A stretch of 64,000 bases of DNA, from the NCBI GenBank assembly GCA_021776735.1, contig JAJFFH010000023.1:22101-86100 (forward strand). Reading direction: 5' to 3'. A model generated the notes under the pieces. That model saw nothing but the letters and a program-made list of their open reading frames with translations. It ran no database searches and was not told the origin of the DNA. This document shows positions 51,284 to 60,959 of this stretch, piece by piece (position 1 is the stretch's first letter; the number at the start of each line of letters is the position of its first letter). The DNA comes from Planctomycetota bacterium. GTDB lineage: Bacteria; Planctomycetota; PLA2. Made by a program: the position numbers and the translations under genes.

Positions 51284-52954
51284 GTGAAGTGGCTTTGGAC
51301 TCTGTCGGTTGTGTTGGCGGTCATCGCCCTGTCCGTGTTCGATCTGAATCCTCACGCTGCGCGCGGTGCGGTCGAACGTGTGTCCGGCATGCCTTGGGCC
51401 GATATCCCAAGCACGGGCACGCCAAGCACGGGCACGCCAACCACGGGCACGACTGAGGCGCGCGATGCCCGCCGGCCCCTTGGTGCGTCCGATCTTCATG
51501 TCCGTCGCGGATCCACGGACGACGATCAGATGCGCGGAGGTCCGCGTCACGGAACGGTGCGCCAGCTACGCCGCGCGAACGGGTGGGTCCGCGCGCTTGC
51601 CGTCTACCGCCGACTGCCCTGCCGCGGCATCGCTTCGCTCAAGGTGGCGTTCGCTGACGCCACCGATCCGGTCGTTCGCCAAAACCTGATCTTTCTCGCC
51701 GTGATCTTCTTGCCCCGCGAGGAGTCGCACGCGTGGCTGCGTTCGCTATTCGGGCCGGGCGACTACGAGGACGCTCAGACTGCGCTCTACTTCGATGGCG
51801 CCGAGGCGGACTTCGGGCGCACTGTCTCTCGCGCGGATGTGCACCGCCTCGTGGACACGATCAAGGAGCACGAGGCGTTGGGCCGGGAGGGAACGGCGGA
51901 GGCACGCGCCATTCTCCGGAGCTATCGTGCGATCGAGGTGCTCGACCACAGGCCGTACTTCAAGCTCACGCCGATCGCGTCGGGCCTCGACTGGCCGGAG
52001 CGCGAGCACGACCCGGCCGTGAAGCGGCGTCTCATCGAGGCATGGCTCACGGTCTACCCCGGCCACCCGGGCTCGGACGACATGGCCATGCGTCGCGGGC
52101 GCCTCGAGCCGGACCCGTATCGTGCGGCCGTCTGGGCTTCCCGCGCCGCCGTCTTGCCGGATCAGGACGTGACGGACGGTGCGATTCGGGATCTGCTCGA
52201 GCTCGCGAATGAGAAGCTCACGCTGGAGCAACTCCACCGTCTGGCCTACGAACAAGAGGGCAACCGGACGCTCCTTTCGTACGTCCGGCTGCGCCGTTTC
52301 GCGACGACCTTCGGTTTCGAGGTGGCGGTTCGCGAGGCCGAGGAGTTCGCGCGCGACGCGCCAGACTCGACTATCGGACGCGCGTGGCATGGCGCGTTGA
52401 CACCGCGCGCCGAAACGATCGACGCCTACTCGTACATTCGCCCTCCGGGCAACCAGGAGCGGCTCGATCCACCGCGCGAGCCCTTGGGCCTCGACGTGAA
52501 GCGCTTGGCCCGGCAGCTTGCCCAATGGCACAAGGTCGTCTCGTTGGAGCGGGAGCTGCGGACCGCGAACCGCGCTCGCCGCGCCCAATTGCTCTACGAC
52601 CTCGCGGCGATGCACTACCACGACCGGGATCTTGTATGGCCGGTCTTTCTGCGCCACGGATTGAACGCGTCCAGCATGGCGCCACGGGACGCGTTCGCTG
52701 TCGTCCGGGCACTCGAACTGTTCGATCTGCTTGAGCGCGAGCATCCCGACTATCCGCGCCTCGACAAGGTCGTGTTTTCCAAAGCGATGCTCCTGAAGCG
52801 GCTCCTCGACCACAAGCCGGCGCCCCGCGACGGGCCCGACGTGACATTCAAGTCCGTCGCCGAGGCGTTCCAGGACTGCGCCGTGCGGTTCCCCGACAGC
52901 ACGCTTGCCGACGATGCGGCCCGGGCCGCCGCCTACTGGAGGAGCCGCCGGTAG
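51284..52954 (+). CDS. Membrane-anchored helical-repeat protein of unknown function
   Basis: The product has 556 residues from GTG 51284, which has AGGAG at an ideal 6-nt distance; ATG 51266 is in frame but its GGGAG is only 1 nt away. One N-terminal helix (WLWTLSVVLAVIALSVF) is followed by a low-complexity segment with three PSTGT-type repeats, then about 450 residues of helices resembling TPR/HEAT arrays (AIRDLLELANEKLTLEQL, FEVAVREAEEFARDA, FQDCAVRFPDSTLADDAARA). The last part resembles outer-membrane-assembly TPRs. No catalytic motif was seen. An ABC cluster follows after 70 nt. Confidence 0.6.
   Translation: MKWLWTLSVVLAVIALSVFDLNPHAARGAVERVSGMPWADIPSTGTPSTGTPTTGTTEARDARRPLGASDLHVRRGSTDDDQMRGGPRHGTVRQLRRANGWVRALAVYRRLPCRGIASLKVAFADATDPVVRQNLIFLAVIFLPREESHAWLRSLFGPGDYEDAQTALYFDGAEADFGRTVSRADVHRLVDTIKEHEALGREGTAEARAILRSYRAIEVLDHRPYFKLTPIASGLDWPEREHDPAVKRRLIEAWLTVYPGHPGSDDMAMRRGRLEPDPYRAAVWASRAAVLPDQDVTDGAIRDLLELANEKLTLEQLHRLAYEQEGNRTLLSYVRLRRFATTFGFEVAVREAEEFARDAPDSTIGRAWHGALTPRAETIDAYSYIRPPGNQERLDPPREPLGLDVKRLARQLAQWHKVVSLERELRTANRARRAQLLYDLAAMHYHDRDLVWPVFLRHGLNASSMAPRDAFAVVRALELFDLLEREHPDYPRLDKVVFSKAMLLKRLLDHKPAPRDGPDVTFKSVAEAFQDCAVRFPDSTLADDAARAAAYWRSRR
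51407..51451 (+). repeat. Three 15-bp tandem repeats
   Basis: CCAAGCACGGGCACG at 51407-51421 and 51422-51436, and a one-base variant at 51437-51451, encode PSTGT, PSTGT, PTTGT. This is a likely slippage site. Confidence 0.85.
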
Positions 52955-53024
52955 GCGTGGCGGCGTCCATTGCTGCGGCAGCCCCGAACCCCGCGAGTCC
53001 CGGACGGTATAAACGGCCATCGAC

Positions 53025-54011
53025 ATGGGTGGTTCGATCGAGGTCGACGGCTTACGCAAGGTCTTTCAGGTTCGCGAGCAGGGCTCGGGGATCAAGGACG
53101 CGTTGCGCTATCTCTTCAGGCCGCCGACGCGGGACGTCGTGGCCGTGGATGGCATCTCGTTTTCGATCGCGCGCGGGGAGCGGGTTGCGTTTGTCGGACC
53201 CAACGGCGCCGGGAAATCGACCACGATCAAGATGCTCACGGGCATTCTGCATCCGACCGCGGGCGAAGCACACGTGCTCGGCCTGACGCCGTGGAAGGAC
53301 CGGCGCGCGCTCGCCTACAAGCTCGGCACCGTCTTCGGGCAGCGCACGCAGCTCTGGTACCACCTGCCTGCGCGAGACACGTTTCGCCTCCTCGCGCGCA
53401 TCTACGACCAGGACGATGCCGTCCACGAACGCCGCCTGGGCGAACTGGTTGAGGCGTTCGCGCTCGCGCCGCTGCTGAAAAAGCCGGTCCGCCAGCTCTC
53501 CCTCGGCGAGCGGATGCGCTGCGAAATCGTCGCCAGCCTGCTGCACAAGCCCGAGGTCTTGTTCCTCGATGAACCCACGATCGGGCTCGACGTGACCGCG
53601 AAAGCGACGATCCGCGACCTGATTCGCGACGCCTCGGTGCAAGACGGCAGTACCGTCCTGCTGACCTCGCACGACACCGGCGACATGGAACACGTGTGTG
53701 ACCGGGTGATCGTCATCAACCACGGCAAGCTGCTGCTCGACCAGCCCGTGCGCGAGCTGCGGCGCACCTACATCCGCCAAAAGATCGTGACCCTGCTCAC
53801 CGCGGAGCCGCGGATTGAACTCGATCTGCCCGGCGTGACGGTCCGGGACCGCGCGCCGCACCGCACGGTGTTTGAGGTCGACGTTTCGGCGACACCGGTC
53901 GAGCGCGTCGTGAAAGCCGCGCTCGAGCTCGGCCGCCTGCGCGACCTGACGGTGGAAGACCCGCCGATGGAGGAAATCGTCAAGGCCATCTACGCGAGAG
54001 CGAACCCGTGA
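53025..54011 (+). CDS. ABC-2 type transporter, ATP-binding subunit
   Basis: The product has 328 residues. Walker A is GPNGAGKST (58-66), the signature LSLGERMRCE, Walker B VLFLDEPTIGLD, and the H-loop TSHD. The N-terminal 40 residues (VFQVREQGSGIKDALRYLFR) and the C-terminal DUF4162-like part (RTYIRQKIVTLL ... MEEIVKAIYARANP) are typical of the COG4586 group. It powers the two permeases encoded directly downstream; the stop overlaps the next start as GTGA. A TATAAA box lies 11 nt before the ATG. The substrate is unknown. Confidence 0.85.
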   Translation: MGGSIEVDGLRKVFQVREQGSGIKDALRYLFRPPTRDVVAVDGISFSIARGERVAFVGPNGAGKSTTIKMLTGILHPTAGEAHVLGLTPWKDRRALAYKLGTVFGQRTQLWYHLPARDTFRLLARIYDQDDAVHERRLGELVEAFALAPLLKKPVRQLSLGERMRCEIVASLLHKPEVLFLDEPTIGLDVTAKATIRDLIRDASVQDGSTVLLTSHDTGDMEHVCDRVIVINHGKLLLDQPVRELRRTYIRQKIVTLLTAEPRIELDLPGVTVRDRAPHRTVFEVDVSATPVERVVKAALELGRLRDLTVEDPPMEEIVKAIYARANP

Positions 54012-54793
54012 GAGATGCAGCCAAGTACATCGCCGTCCTGCGGCTCTCTGCCCGGGAGACCTTCCGTGCCAGAGGTGAAGTCTTTGCGCGCAGCGTGTTC
54101 ATGGTCATCTTGCTGGTCGTGTTCTCGCGGCTGTGGGCGGCCGTGGGCGAAGGCGCCGGCCTTGCCGGAATCGGCCCCGCGCAGTTCTTGTGGTACCTCG
54201 CGCTGACCGAGTGGGTGACCCTCGGAATTCCGCTCTTCTATCTGAGCATCGAGGAGGACGTGCGGCGCGGCGACGTCGCGTACCGGCTGGCGCGGCCGGT
54301 GTCGTACGTGTGGTCGAAACTCGCCGAGGGGCTCGGGCAGGTGCTGGTGCGGCTGGTCGTGCTCGGCATCGTCGCGCTCGCCGTCGGTCGCTACCTCGCC
54401 GGCTCGTGGCCCGACCCGCGCGCGCTCCTGTGCGCGTTGCCGCTCGGCGTCCTTGCGTGCGTCGTGCTCCTGCTGATTCAGGTGCTCATCGGTCTGTCGG
54501 TGTTTTGGCTGCACGACGGCGCGCCCGCGTTCTGGATGATCCAGAAGTTCCAGTTCGTGTTCGGCGGACTCTTCTGGCCGCTGGACATCTACCCCGGGTG
54601 GATGCAGTCGATCGCGGCGTGGACCCCGTTTTCCGCGGCGGTGTACGGCGTGGGACGGAACGCGCTTCGGTATGAACCTGAGGTGGCGTTACGGACGGCG
54701 ATGATTCTGGTCCTGTGGATCGGCATCCTGGGCGCGCTCGTCGCGTGGGCGTACCGGCGCAGCCTCCGCGTCGTCGAAGTGGGGGGCGGCTGA
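54008..54793 (+). CDS. ABC-2 type permease subunit 1
   Basis: The product has 261 residues from GTG 54008, overlapping the ATPase stop by 4 nt. It has six hydrophobic segments (SVFMVILLVVFSRLWAAV, FLWYLALTEWVTLGIPLF, VLVRLVVLGIVALAVG, LGVLACVVLLLIQVLIGLSV and two more). The pattern RETFRARGEVFARS ... IEEDVRRGDVAYRLARPVSY is typical of COG4587 permeases paired with COG4586 ATPases. Its stop overlaps the start of subunit 2 by one base (TGATG). An exact 13-mer is read as RTAM at 54691, and an 11/13 match lies near the start (54028). Confidence 0.8.
   Translation: MRDAAKYIAVLRLSARETFRARGEVFARSVFMVILLVVFSRLWAAVGEGAGLAGIGPAQFLWYLALTEWVTLGIPLFYLSIEEDVRRGDVAYRLARPVSYVWSKLAEGLGQVLVRLVVLGIVALAVGRYLAGSWPDPRALLCALPLGVLACVVLLLIQVLIGLSVFWLHDGAPAFWMIQKFQFVFGGLFWPLDIYPGWMQSIAAWTPFSAAVYGVGRNALRYEPEVALRTAMILVLWIGILGALVAWAYRRSLRVVEVGGG
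54691..54703 (+). repeat. 13-mer ACGGACGGCGATG, exact copy
   Basis: Exact copy in the sense direction in the permease gene, read as RTAM inside a membrane segment, a phase different from TDGDV or NGRRC. Confidence 0.85.
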
Positions 54794-55608
54794 TGAGCGA
54801 CCTGCAAGCTCGCCTCACCGGCGTGCGCGGCACGCTGCGGTTCCTGGGCGCGCTGGTCTCGACCAACCTCAAGGCGTCGCTCGCGCTGCGCGGGGCGTTT
54901 TGGGCGCGCGTGTTCTTCATGTTCGTGAACAACTTCATCTTCCTCGTGATGTGGTGGGTGTTTTTCGAGCGCGTGGACGACGTGCGCGGCTGGAAGCTGG
55001 CCGACACCGCCGCGGTCTACGGAGTGGCGGCGGGATCGTTCGGACTTGCGGTCATCTTCGGCAACGGCGTGCAGTACCTCGCGCGCCAGATTTACGAGGG
55101 CGACCTCGACTCGGTCCTGTCGCAGCCCAAGAGCGTGCTCCTGAGCGCGATCACGTCGCACAGCGAACCCGCGGGCTGGGGCGACCTGTTCAGCGCGGCG
55201 GTCCTGTTCGCGGTGTGCGGCTATGTGACGCCGGGCCTGATTCCCCTCTGCCTTGTGTTGTGCGCGAGCGGCGCGATCCTGTTCCTGTCGACCGGCGTAC
55301 TGATTTCGAGCACCGCGTTCTGGCTCGGGAACATGCAGTCCATCTCGCGCCAGGGGTTTCACTTCCTCGTGATCTTTTCGGTGTACCCCTCGACGATCTT
55401 CCGCGGCTGGCTCAAGGTGTTCTTGTACTCGGCGATCCCGGCCGGGTTCGTGACGTTCTTGCCCGTGTCGCTGCTGCGCGAGTTTTCGTGGCTCAAGTTC
55501 GCCGCGATCCTCGGCGCGGCCGTCGTCTACGCAGGCATCGCCGTCCTCGTCTTTACTCTCGGTTTGCGCCGCTATGAAAGCGGCAGTCGTTTCGGCGTGC
55601 GCGCGTAG
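54793..55608 (+). CDS. ABC-2 type permease subunit 2
   Basis: The product has 271 residues from ATG 54793, the A shared with the previous TGA. Six membrane segments (FFMFVNNFIFLVMWWVFF, AVYGVAAGSFGLAVIFG, GLIPLCLVLCASGAILF, FAAILGAAVVYAGIAVLVF and others) and the phrase YEGDLDSVLSQPKSVLLS are typical of COG3694 proteins, which form a heterodimer with COG4587 permeases. This gene and the previous two make a complete exporter; such systems carry lipids, polysaccharides or small molecules, and nothing here fixes the substrate. Confidence 0.8.
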   Translation: MSDLQARLTGVRGTLRFLGALVSTNLKASLALRGAFWARVFFMFVNNFIFLVMWWVFFERVDDVRGWKLADTAAVYGVAAGSFGLAVIFGNGVQYLARQIYEGDLDSVLSQPKSVLLSAITSHSEPAGWGDLFSAAVLFAVCGYVTPGLIPLCLVLCASGAILFLSTGVLISSTAFWLGNMQSISRQGFHFLVIFSVYPSTIFRGWLKVFLYSAIPAGFVTFLPVSLLREFSWLKFAAILGAAVVYAGIAVLVFTLGLRRYESGSRFGVRA

Positions 55609-55647
55609 GACGCAGCATCGCACCTTCGCCCTTATCATGCGCGCCGC

Positions 55648-56755
55648 GTGACCTACGTCTGGCGTAACCTCTTTCAGCGCAAGGTGCGGACCGCCCTGTC
55701 CATGCTCGGCGTGTCCGTCGCCGTGGCCGGCATCGTCGCGCTGATCTCGGTGGCGCGCGGCATGCGCACCAGCCTGGACGACTACATGACGAACACGGGC
55801 GCGTCGCTCGTCGTGCACCGAAAAAACGTCGCCGATCTCGTGTTCAGCACGGTCTCCAAAAAGGAGATCGAAGAGCTGAGGCGCGTGCCCGGCGTGCAGG
55901 ACGTCTCGCGCGCCAACTTCTCGCTCGAGCAGCTTCCCAAGACCGGCGGCCGCAAGCCCCTGCTCCCGGTCGTTCTGTGCTTCGGCCGGTTCCCGGAAGA
56001 CCGGATCATGAACATGTACCGGGCGGGGCTCGCCGACGGCAAGCTCTTCCAAACAAAGGACGAGATCATCGTCAGCCGGTACCTCGCGGAAACGCTGGAC
56101 TGGGGTGTCGGGACGACCGTGAAGCTGTTCGGTCAGACCTTTACCGTCGTTGGCACCTACACGTCCCGCATTGCGTGGGAGAACCAGGGGCTGGTTCTCC
56201 ACGGCGACGTCGTGTCCAAGCAGCTTGGTCGGGACGGCTACACGGTCGCGTTCGTCTACACCGCCGACAAGGATCGCGATGCTGTCCAAAAACGCATTCG
56301 GACAGCGTTTCCCCGTCTCGACGCGGTGCCACCGGGCCTGATCACGGCCCAATTCGAGGATCAGTTCGCGGTGCTCGACGAGATGATCCAGCTCGTCACG
56401 ATCATCGCGCTGATCATCGGCGTGCTCGGGGTGCTGAACACGATGATGATGAGCGTCAGCGAGCGGACCCGCGAGATCGGCATGCTGCGTGCCGTCGGCT
56501 GGCCGCGCCGGCTGGTTGTGCGCGCGATCCTCTTCGAGGGCGTGCTGCTCGCCACGATCGGCGGACTGATCGGCCTCGGGCTCGGCTACGCGGGCACCGA
56601 ATTGCTGCTGTACTTCCATCCGACCTCGCTCGTGGCGACGTACGAGACGGCGACATTCGTCTCCGGGTTTACCGTCGGCCTCTGCGTCGGCGTCCTGGCC
56701 GCGATCTATCCCGCGTTTCGTGCGGCGAACCTGAAGCCGGTGGAGGCGCTGCGGT

Positions 56756-56763
<8 letters not shown>
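55648..56763 (+). CDS. MacB/FtsX-type ABC permease
   Basis: The product has 371 residues from GTG 55648. The first helix (TALSMLGVSVAVAGIVALIS) precedes a large outer MacB-like domain of about 220 residues (VLCFGRFPEDRIMNMYRAGL, GTTVKLFGQTFTVVGTYTS), then three C-terminal helices typical of FtsX proteins (LVTIIALIIGVLGVLNTMMM, ERTREIGMLRAVGWPRRLVV, GGLIGLGLGYAGTEL). It works with the ATPase encoded next, whose start it overlaps by 8 nt, as a mechanotransmission pump acting on lipoproteins or peptides. A TATCAT box lies 9 nt before the start. Confidence 0.85.
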
Positions 56764-57442
<679 letters not shown>

Positions 57443-57519
57443 CCTCGGCGTCGATGCCGAATGTGTCGACGCCAGAGAAGAGTTCGAAATCGTCTTCACC
57501 GCGAACTAGGAGATGTTTC

Positions 57520-58050
57520 ATGACAAGTCAGTTCCCGTTTTCGTCAATCGAAGCATCGGATCAGTTCTGTGCGGAGCTGAGGCGCTACAACGAGGTTGTC
57601 GATAGCCGTGTAAAGAGGACCATCGGTGTTATCGGGATGGTGCTCGGCGTCATCATGGTTCCGGTCTTTCTCGGAAAAATGGATGTCTTCATTCCGGATG
57701 CCATCGCGAGTTACCCATGGGCGGTCCATGGCTTGGCGCTCGTGTTGGCCTCAGGGTTCGCGGCGTTCGCCGCGTTTGATGAGGGCCTCTATCGGTGGGC
57801 GCTCACGCAGGGGCATACGAAGACGCTAGAGAGTCTTACGAGTACCTTCGGAGAAACCGAGACCCTCGAACTGACGAGATTCGCCGCTAGAGTGCTGCCC
57901 GGGCCCGACCTCTCAAGCGTCGAGGTGAAGTATCACTCGGGCCTGGGCCAGGCGGTGTTTCCGTGCTCCGCGCTGGAGGGTCGGGCGGCCTTGTGCGTCG
58001 GCGCTCTTGCCCTGATTGTTGGCGGAATCTTGACCTCGCTCATCGGATAG
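57520..58050 (+). CDS. Small membrane protein of unknown function
   Basis: The product has 176 residues from ATG 57520, with AGGAG 7 nt upstream. It has an amphipathic N-terminus (FPFSSIEASDQFCAELRRYN), two membrane helices (TIGVIGMVLGVIMVPVFLG, AVHGLALVLASGFAAFAAF), a soluble stretch of about 60 residues, and a C-terminal helix (ALCVGALALIVGGILTSLIG). Base composition is milder than in its neighbours, and the gene has a real Shine-Dalgarno sequence, unlike many here, which may indicate acquisition. I do not recognise the family. Confidence 0.6.
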   Translation: MTSQFPFSSIEASDQFCAELRRYNEVVDSRVKRTIGVIGMVLGVIMVPVFLGKMDVFIPDAIASYPWAVHGLALVLASGFAAFAAFDEGLYRWALTQGHTKTLESLTSTFGETETLELTRFAARVLPGPDLSSVEVKYHSGLGQAVFPCSALEGRAALCVGALALIVGGILTSLIG

Positions 58051-58056
58051 CGAGGA

Positions 58057-59931
58057 CTAGGCGGGGCGATCCGAACCGGCGTCGTCCGGCAGGCGGAACG
58101 CCACCGCTGCCAGGGGCGGTAGCACGACCGTCAGCGTGTAGGCGTGGCCGTGGCGTGGGTCTTTCTTGGCTTCTACATTGCCCAGGTTGCCGATGTCGGA
58201 GCCGGCGTACGCCTTGGCGTCCGTGTTCACGATTTCTGTGTACGTGCCCGCGCGGGGGACGCCGATTTCGTAGCCGTCGCGTACGACCGGGGTGAAGTTG
58301 AAGGCCCACACGACGCCCTGTTGCTGGTCGCGGCTCCAGCGCAGGAACGTGATCACGCTCTGTTCGGCGTCATCAAAATCGATCCACTCGAAGCCCTCGT
58401 TTTCGTGATCGAGTTCGTACAGCGCGGGGTGGTCGTCCACGGTTCGGTTCAGGTCGCCCACGAGCAGCCGCATGCCGGCGTGGTGCTTGTCGTTCAGAAC
58501 ACCCCACTCGAGACTGGTGGCGTGGTTCCACTCGCCTTTTTGTGCGATCTCGCCGCCCATGAACAGCAGCGTCTTGCCGGGATGCGCGACCTGCCAGGCG
58601 TGCAGCAGCCTCAGGTTGGCGAACTTTTGCCACGCATCGCCCGGCATCTTGTTCAACAGGCTGCCCTTCATGTGCACGACCTCGTCGTGCGAAAGCGGCG
58701 ACAGGTACTTCTCGCGAAAGGCGTAGTACAGCGCGAACGTCAGCCGGCTCTGGTGATGGCAGCGGTGAACCGGGTCTTCTTTCAGGAACGCCAGCGAGTC
58801 GTGCATCCAGCCCATGTTCCACTTGAGATCGAAGCCGAGTCCACCCTCGGCGGTGGGGCGGGAGACGCCGGGAAAGTCCGTGCTCTCCTCGGCGATCGTG
58901 AGCACGCCGGGTGCCTGTTTGTGCAGCGTGTCGTTGAGATCCCGCAAGAACGCAATCGCGGCGCGGTCCTCATTGCTGCCGTCGTCGTCCGCCACCCACT
59001 CGCCGTCCTCGCGCGAGTAGTCGCGGTACAGCATGGACGCCACCGCATCGACGCGGATGCCGTCGCAGTGGAACTCCTCGATCCAGTAGAGCGCGTTGCT
59101 CACGAGGAAGTTGCGCACCTCGGGCCGCTCGTAGTTGAAGATCAGCGTGTCCCAGTCCCTGTGCTCGCCGCGGCGGGGATCCTCGTGCTCGTAGAGGTGC
59201 GTGCCGTCGAACCGGGCGAGACCGTGCTCGTCGCGCGGGAAGTGGGCGGGCACCCAGTCCAGGATGACTCCGACGCCGCGCTGATGAAACGCTTCGACGA
59301 GTGCGCGCAGGTCGTTCGGCGTGCCGTAGCGGCTCGTCGGCGCGTAGTACCCGCACACCTGGTAGCCCCACGACGGATCGTAGGGGTGCTCCATGACCGG
59401 CAGGAACTCGACGTGGGTGAAGCCCATTGAGGCCACGTAGTCCGCGAGTTCGTGCCGGAGCTGTTCGTAGCTCCGCTCGCGCCGCCACGATCCGAGGTGC
59501 ACCTCGTAGATCCGGATGGGGCGGTCGGCCCGCTGGCGCGCCGCGCGCATCGCCATCCACGGCTCGTCGGACCACGTGTAGTCCGAAAGCGGCGCGACAA
59601 GCGACGCCGTCTTGGGCCGCACCTCCATGCGAAAGGCGAACGGGTCGGTCTTGTCGCGCGCCTTGCCGTGCGAATCGACGATGCGGTACTTGTAGACCGC
59701 GCCGTCCGTCGCGTGCCCGACAACCCCGGTCCAGACGCCGTGGTCGGGCCGGAACTCGAGCGCGTCCGCGCCGTCGTTCCAATCGTTGAACGATCCGATG
59801 ACGCTGACGCTGCGCGCGTAAGGCGCCCAGACCGTGAAGCGAGTGCCGCCGCCGGGCTCGGGATGGCTCCCGAACACCTTCCACGCGCGAACCAGTCGCC
59901 CGTGGTTGAACAGATACAAGTCGTCCTTCAC
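58057..59931 (-). CDS. glgB: 1,4-alpha-glucan branching enzyme
   Basis: The product has 624 residues from GTG 59931. It has an N-terminal CBM48 (RFTVWAPYARSVSVIGSFND), then the GH13 barrel: DWVPAHFPRDEHGL, the nucleophile region DGIRVDAVASML (Asp), the acid-base AEESTDFPG (Glu), and LSHDEVVHMKGSLLNKMPGD with the transition-state Asp; a C-terminal beta domain follows (VVWAFNFTPVVRDGYEIGVP). It makes alpha-1,6 branches in glycogen. Length and motifs are normal. It follows an esterase gene by 16 nt in the same unit; no other glycogen genes lie in the window. Confidence 0.9.
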   Translation of the reverse strand: MKDDLYLFNHGRLVRAWKVFGSHPEPGGGTRFTVWAPYARSVSVIGSFNDWNDGADALEFRPDHGVWTGVVGHATDGAVYKYRIVDSHGKARDKTDPFAFRMEVRPKTASLVAPLSDYTWSDEPWMAMRAARQRADRPIRIYEVHLGSWRRERSYEQLRHELADYVASMGFTHVEFLPVMEHPYDPSWGYQVCGYYAPTSRYGTPNDLRALVEAFHQRGVGVILDWVPAHFPRDEHGLARFDGTHLYEHEDPRRGEHRDWDTLIFNYERPEVRNFLVSNALYWIEEFHCDGIRVDAVASMLYRDYSREDGEWVADDDGSNEDRAAIAFLRDLNDTLHKQAPGVLTIAEESTDFPGVSRPTAEGGLGFDLKWNMGWMHDSLAFLKEDPVHRCHHQSRLTFALYYAFREKYLSPLSHDEVVHMKGSLLNKMPGDAWQKFANLRLLHAWQVAHPGKTLLFMGGEIAQKGEWNHATSLEWGVLNDKHHAGMRLLVGDLNRTVDDHPALYELDHENEGFEWIDFDDAEQSVITFLRWSRDQQQGVVWAFNFTPVVRDGYEIGVPRAGTYTEIVNTDAKAYAGSDIGNLGNVEAKKDPRHGHAYTLTVVLPPLAAVAFRLPDDAGSDRPA

Positions 59932-59947
59932 GGCGCCACCCCGCCGG

Positions 59948-60667
59948 CTACGGAAGGAAACGGCGCAGGTGTTCCTTCCAGTACGGCCAGTCGTGGCCGA
60001 ACACGCCGGGCCAGATCTCGGAGTGCACCTCGATGCCCTTGTCGCGGAGGATGCCGCTGAAGTTGCGCGTCTCCTCGACGAGGCTGTCGGTCTCGCCGGT
60101 CGCCAGCACCCACTCGACGCCACGCAGCTTGTTGATCCACTCCTCGTCCATGTTCGGCACGCTGCACGTCGGGCAGTGGTAGTAGCACAGCTCGTCCCAG
60201 TGCCCGTCGAGCAGCCGCCGGTTGTCGAACATCCCCGACAGCGCGATGCAGCGCGACACTTGGTCAGGGTGGCGCGTCGCGAAGTTCACCGCGTGGTAGC
60301 CGCCGAGCGACGCCCCGTAGACCGCGATATCGTGCCGTTCGGCGCGCGCGCGCACCATGGGAACGAGCTCCGCGTCGAGGTACGCGTCGTAGCGATCGTG
60401 CGCCTTCATGCGCTCGGCGGGATGCAGTTCCGTGTTGCTCCACGACTCGTCGTTGAACGAGTCGATACAACAGACTTGGAGCCGGCCCTCGTCGATGAAG
60501 TCCTGCAGCGACTCGATGAGTCCGCGGTCCTCGTTCTCGAAGTACCGCCCGCCCGAGGTCGGGAACATGATGAGCGGCCGGCCCGCGTGGCCAAACCACA
60601 GGTAGTCGACCTTGCGCTCGAGAATCCGCGAGGAAAAGCTGTCCTGATGACGCTGCATGCCGCGCAT
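59948..60667 (-). CDS. Alpha/beta-hydrolase of the esterase D-like group
   Basis: The product has 239 residues from ATG 60667 (60658 is an alternative). The nucleophile elbow is GASLGGYHA, with an oxyanion-hole strand RPLIMFPTSGGRYFENED and a late Asp/His pair in VLATGETDSL and GVFGHDWPYW. The order fits the esterase/'putative esterase' family that cleaves short acyl or sugar esters. It is co-transcribed with glgB, so a role in trimming acylated glucan or in trehalose/maltose-type metabolism is possible but not shown. A hairpin mosaic lies just upstream. Confidence 0.75.
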   Translation of the reverse strand: MRGMQRHQDSFSSRILERKVDYLWFGHAGRPLIMFPTSGGRYFENEDRGLIESLQDFIDEGRLQVCCIDSFNDESWSNTELHPAERMKAHDRYDAYLDAELVPMVRARAERHDIAVYGASLGGYHAVNFATRHPDQVSRCIALSGMFDNRRLLDGHWDELCYYHCPTCSVPNMDEEWINKLRGVEWVLATGETDSLVEETRNFSGILRDKGIEVHSEIWPGVFGHDWPYWKEHLRRFLP

Positions 60668-60717
60668 CGTGCCACCCCAGCCGGGGCAAAGCAAAGGAAC
60701 GCGGTGCGGGAGGGTGT

Positions 60718-60935
60718 CCGGTTTGCGGAAGAACCGCAAACCGGTGAACAGGGCGGATCGGGCATGTGTCTTTTGGCTCGGCGGCTGACGCCGCCGAGCT
60801 TCTGGTGGCGGGGCAGTCGGTTTGCGGGGGAACCGGAAACCGATGAAGGAGGGCGCGAACCGCGGATCCCGGCCGATTCGGAGTCGTGCTCACCGTTTTG
60901 CGGTTCCTCCGCAAAGTGGGCTGCCCTTCCGGTCA
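60718..60935. repeat. REP-like mosaic, partly in reverse orientation
   Basis: CCGGTTTGCGG/CCGCAAACCGG (60718-60728/60734-60744) is followed by CATGTGTCTTTTGGCTC, the reverse complement of the spacer seen at 17197 and 50208, and a 10-bp hairpin GCTCGGCGGC-TGAC-GCCGCCGAGC (60776-60799) that replaces TCAACGGC/GCCGTTGA with paired changes. A forward TTTGCGG-TTCCT-CCGCAAA (60897-60915) lies next to the 3' end of the DMT gene. Confidence 0.8.
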
Positions 60936-60959
60936 GCGGACGAACGGGCGTAACCCCAC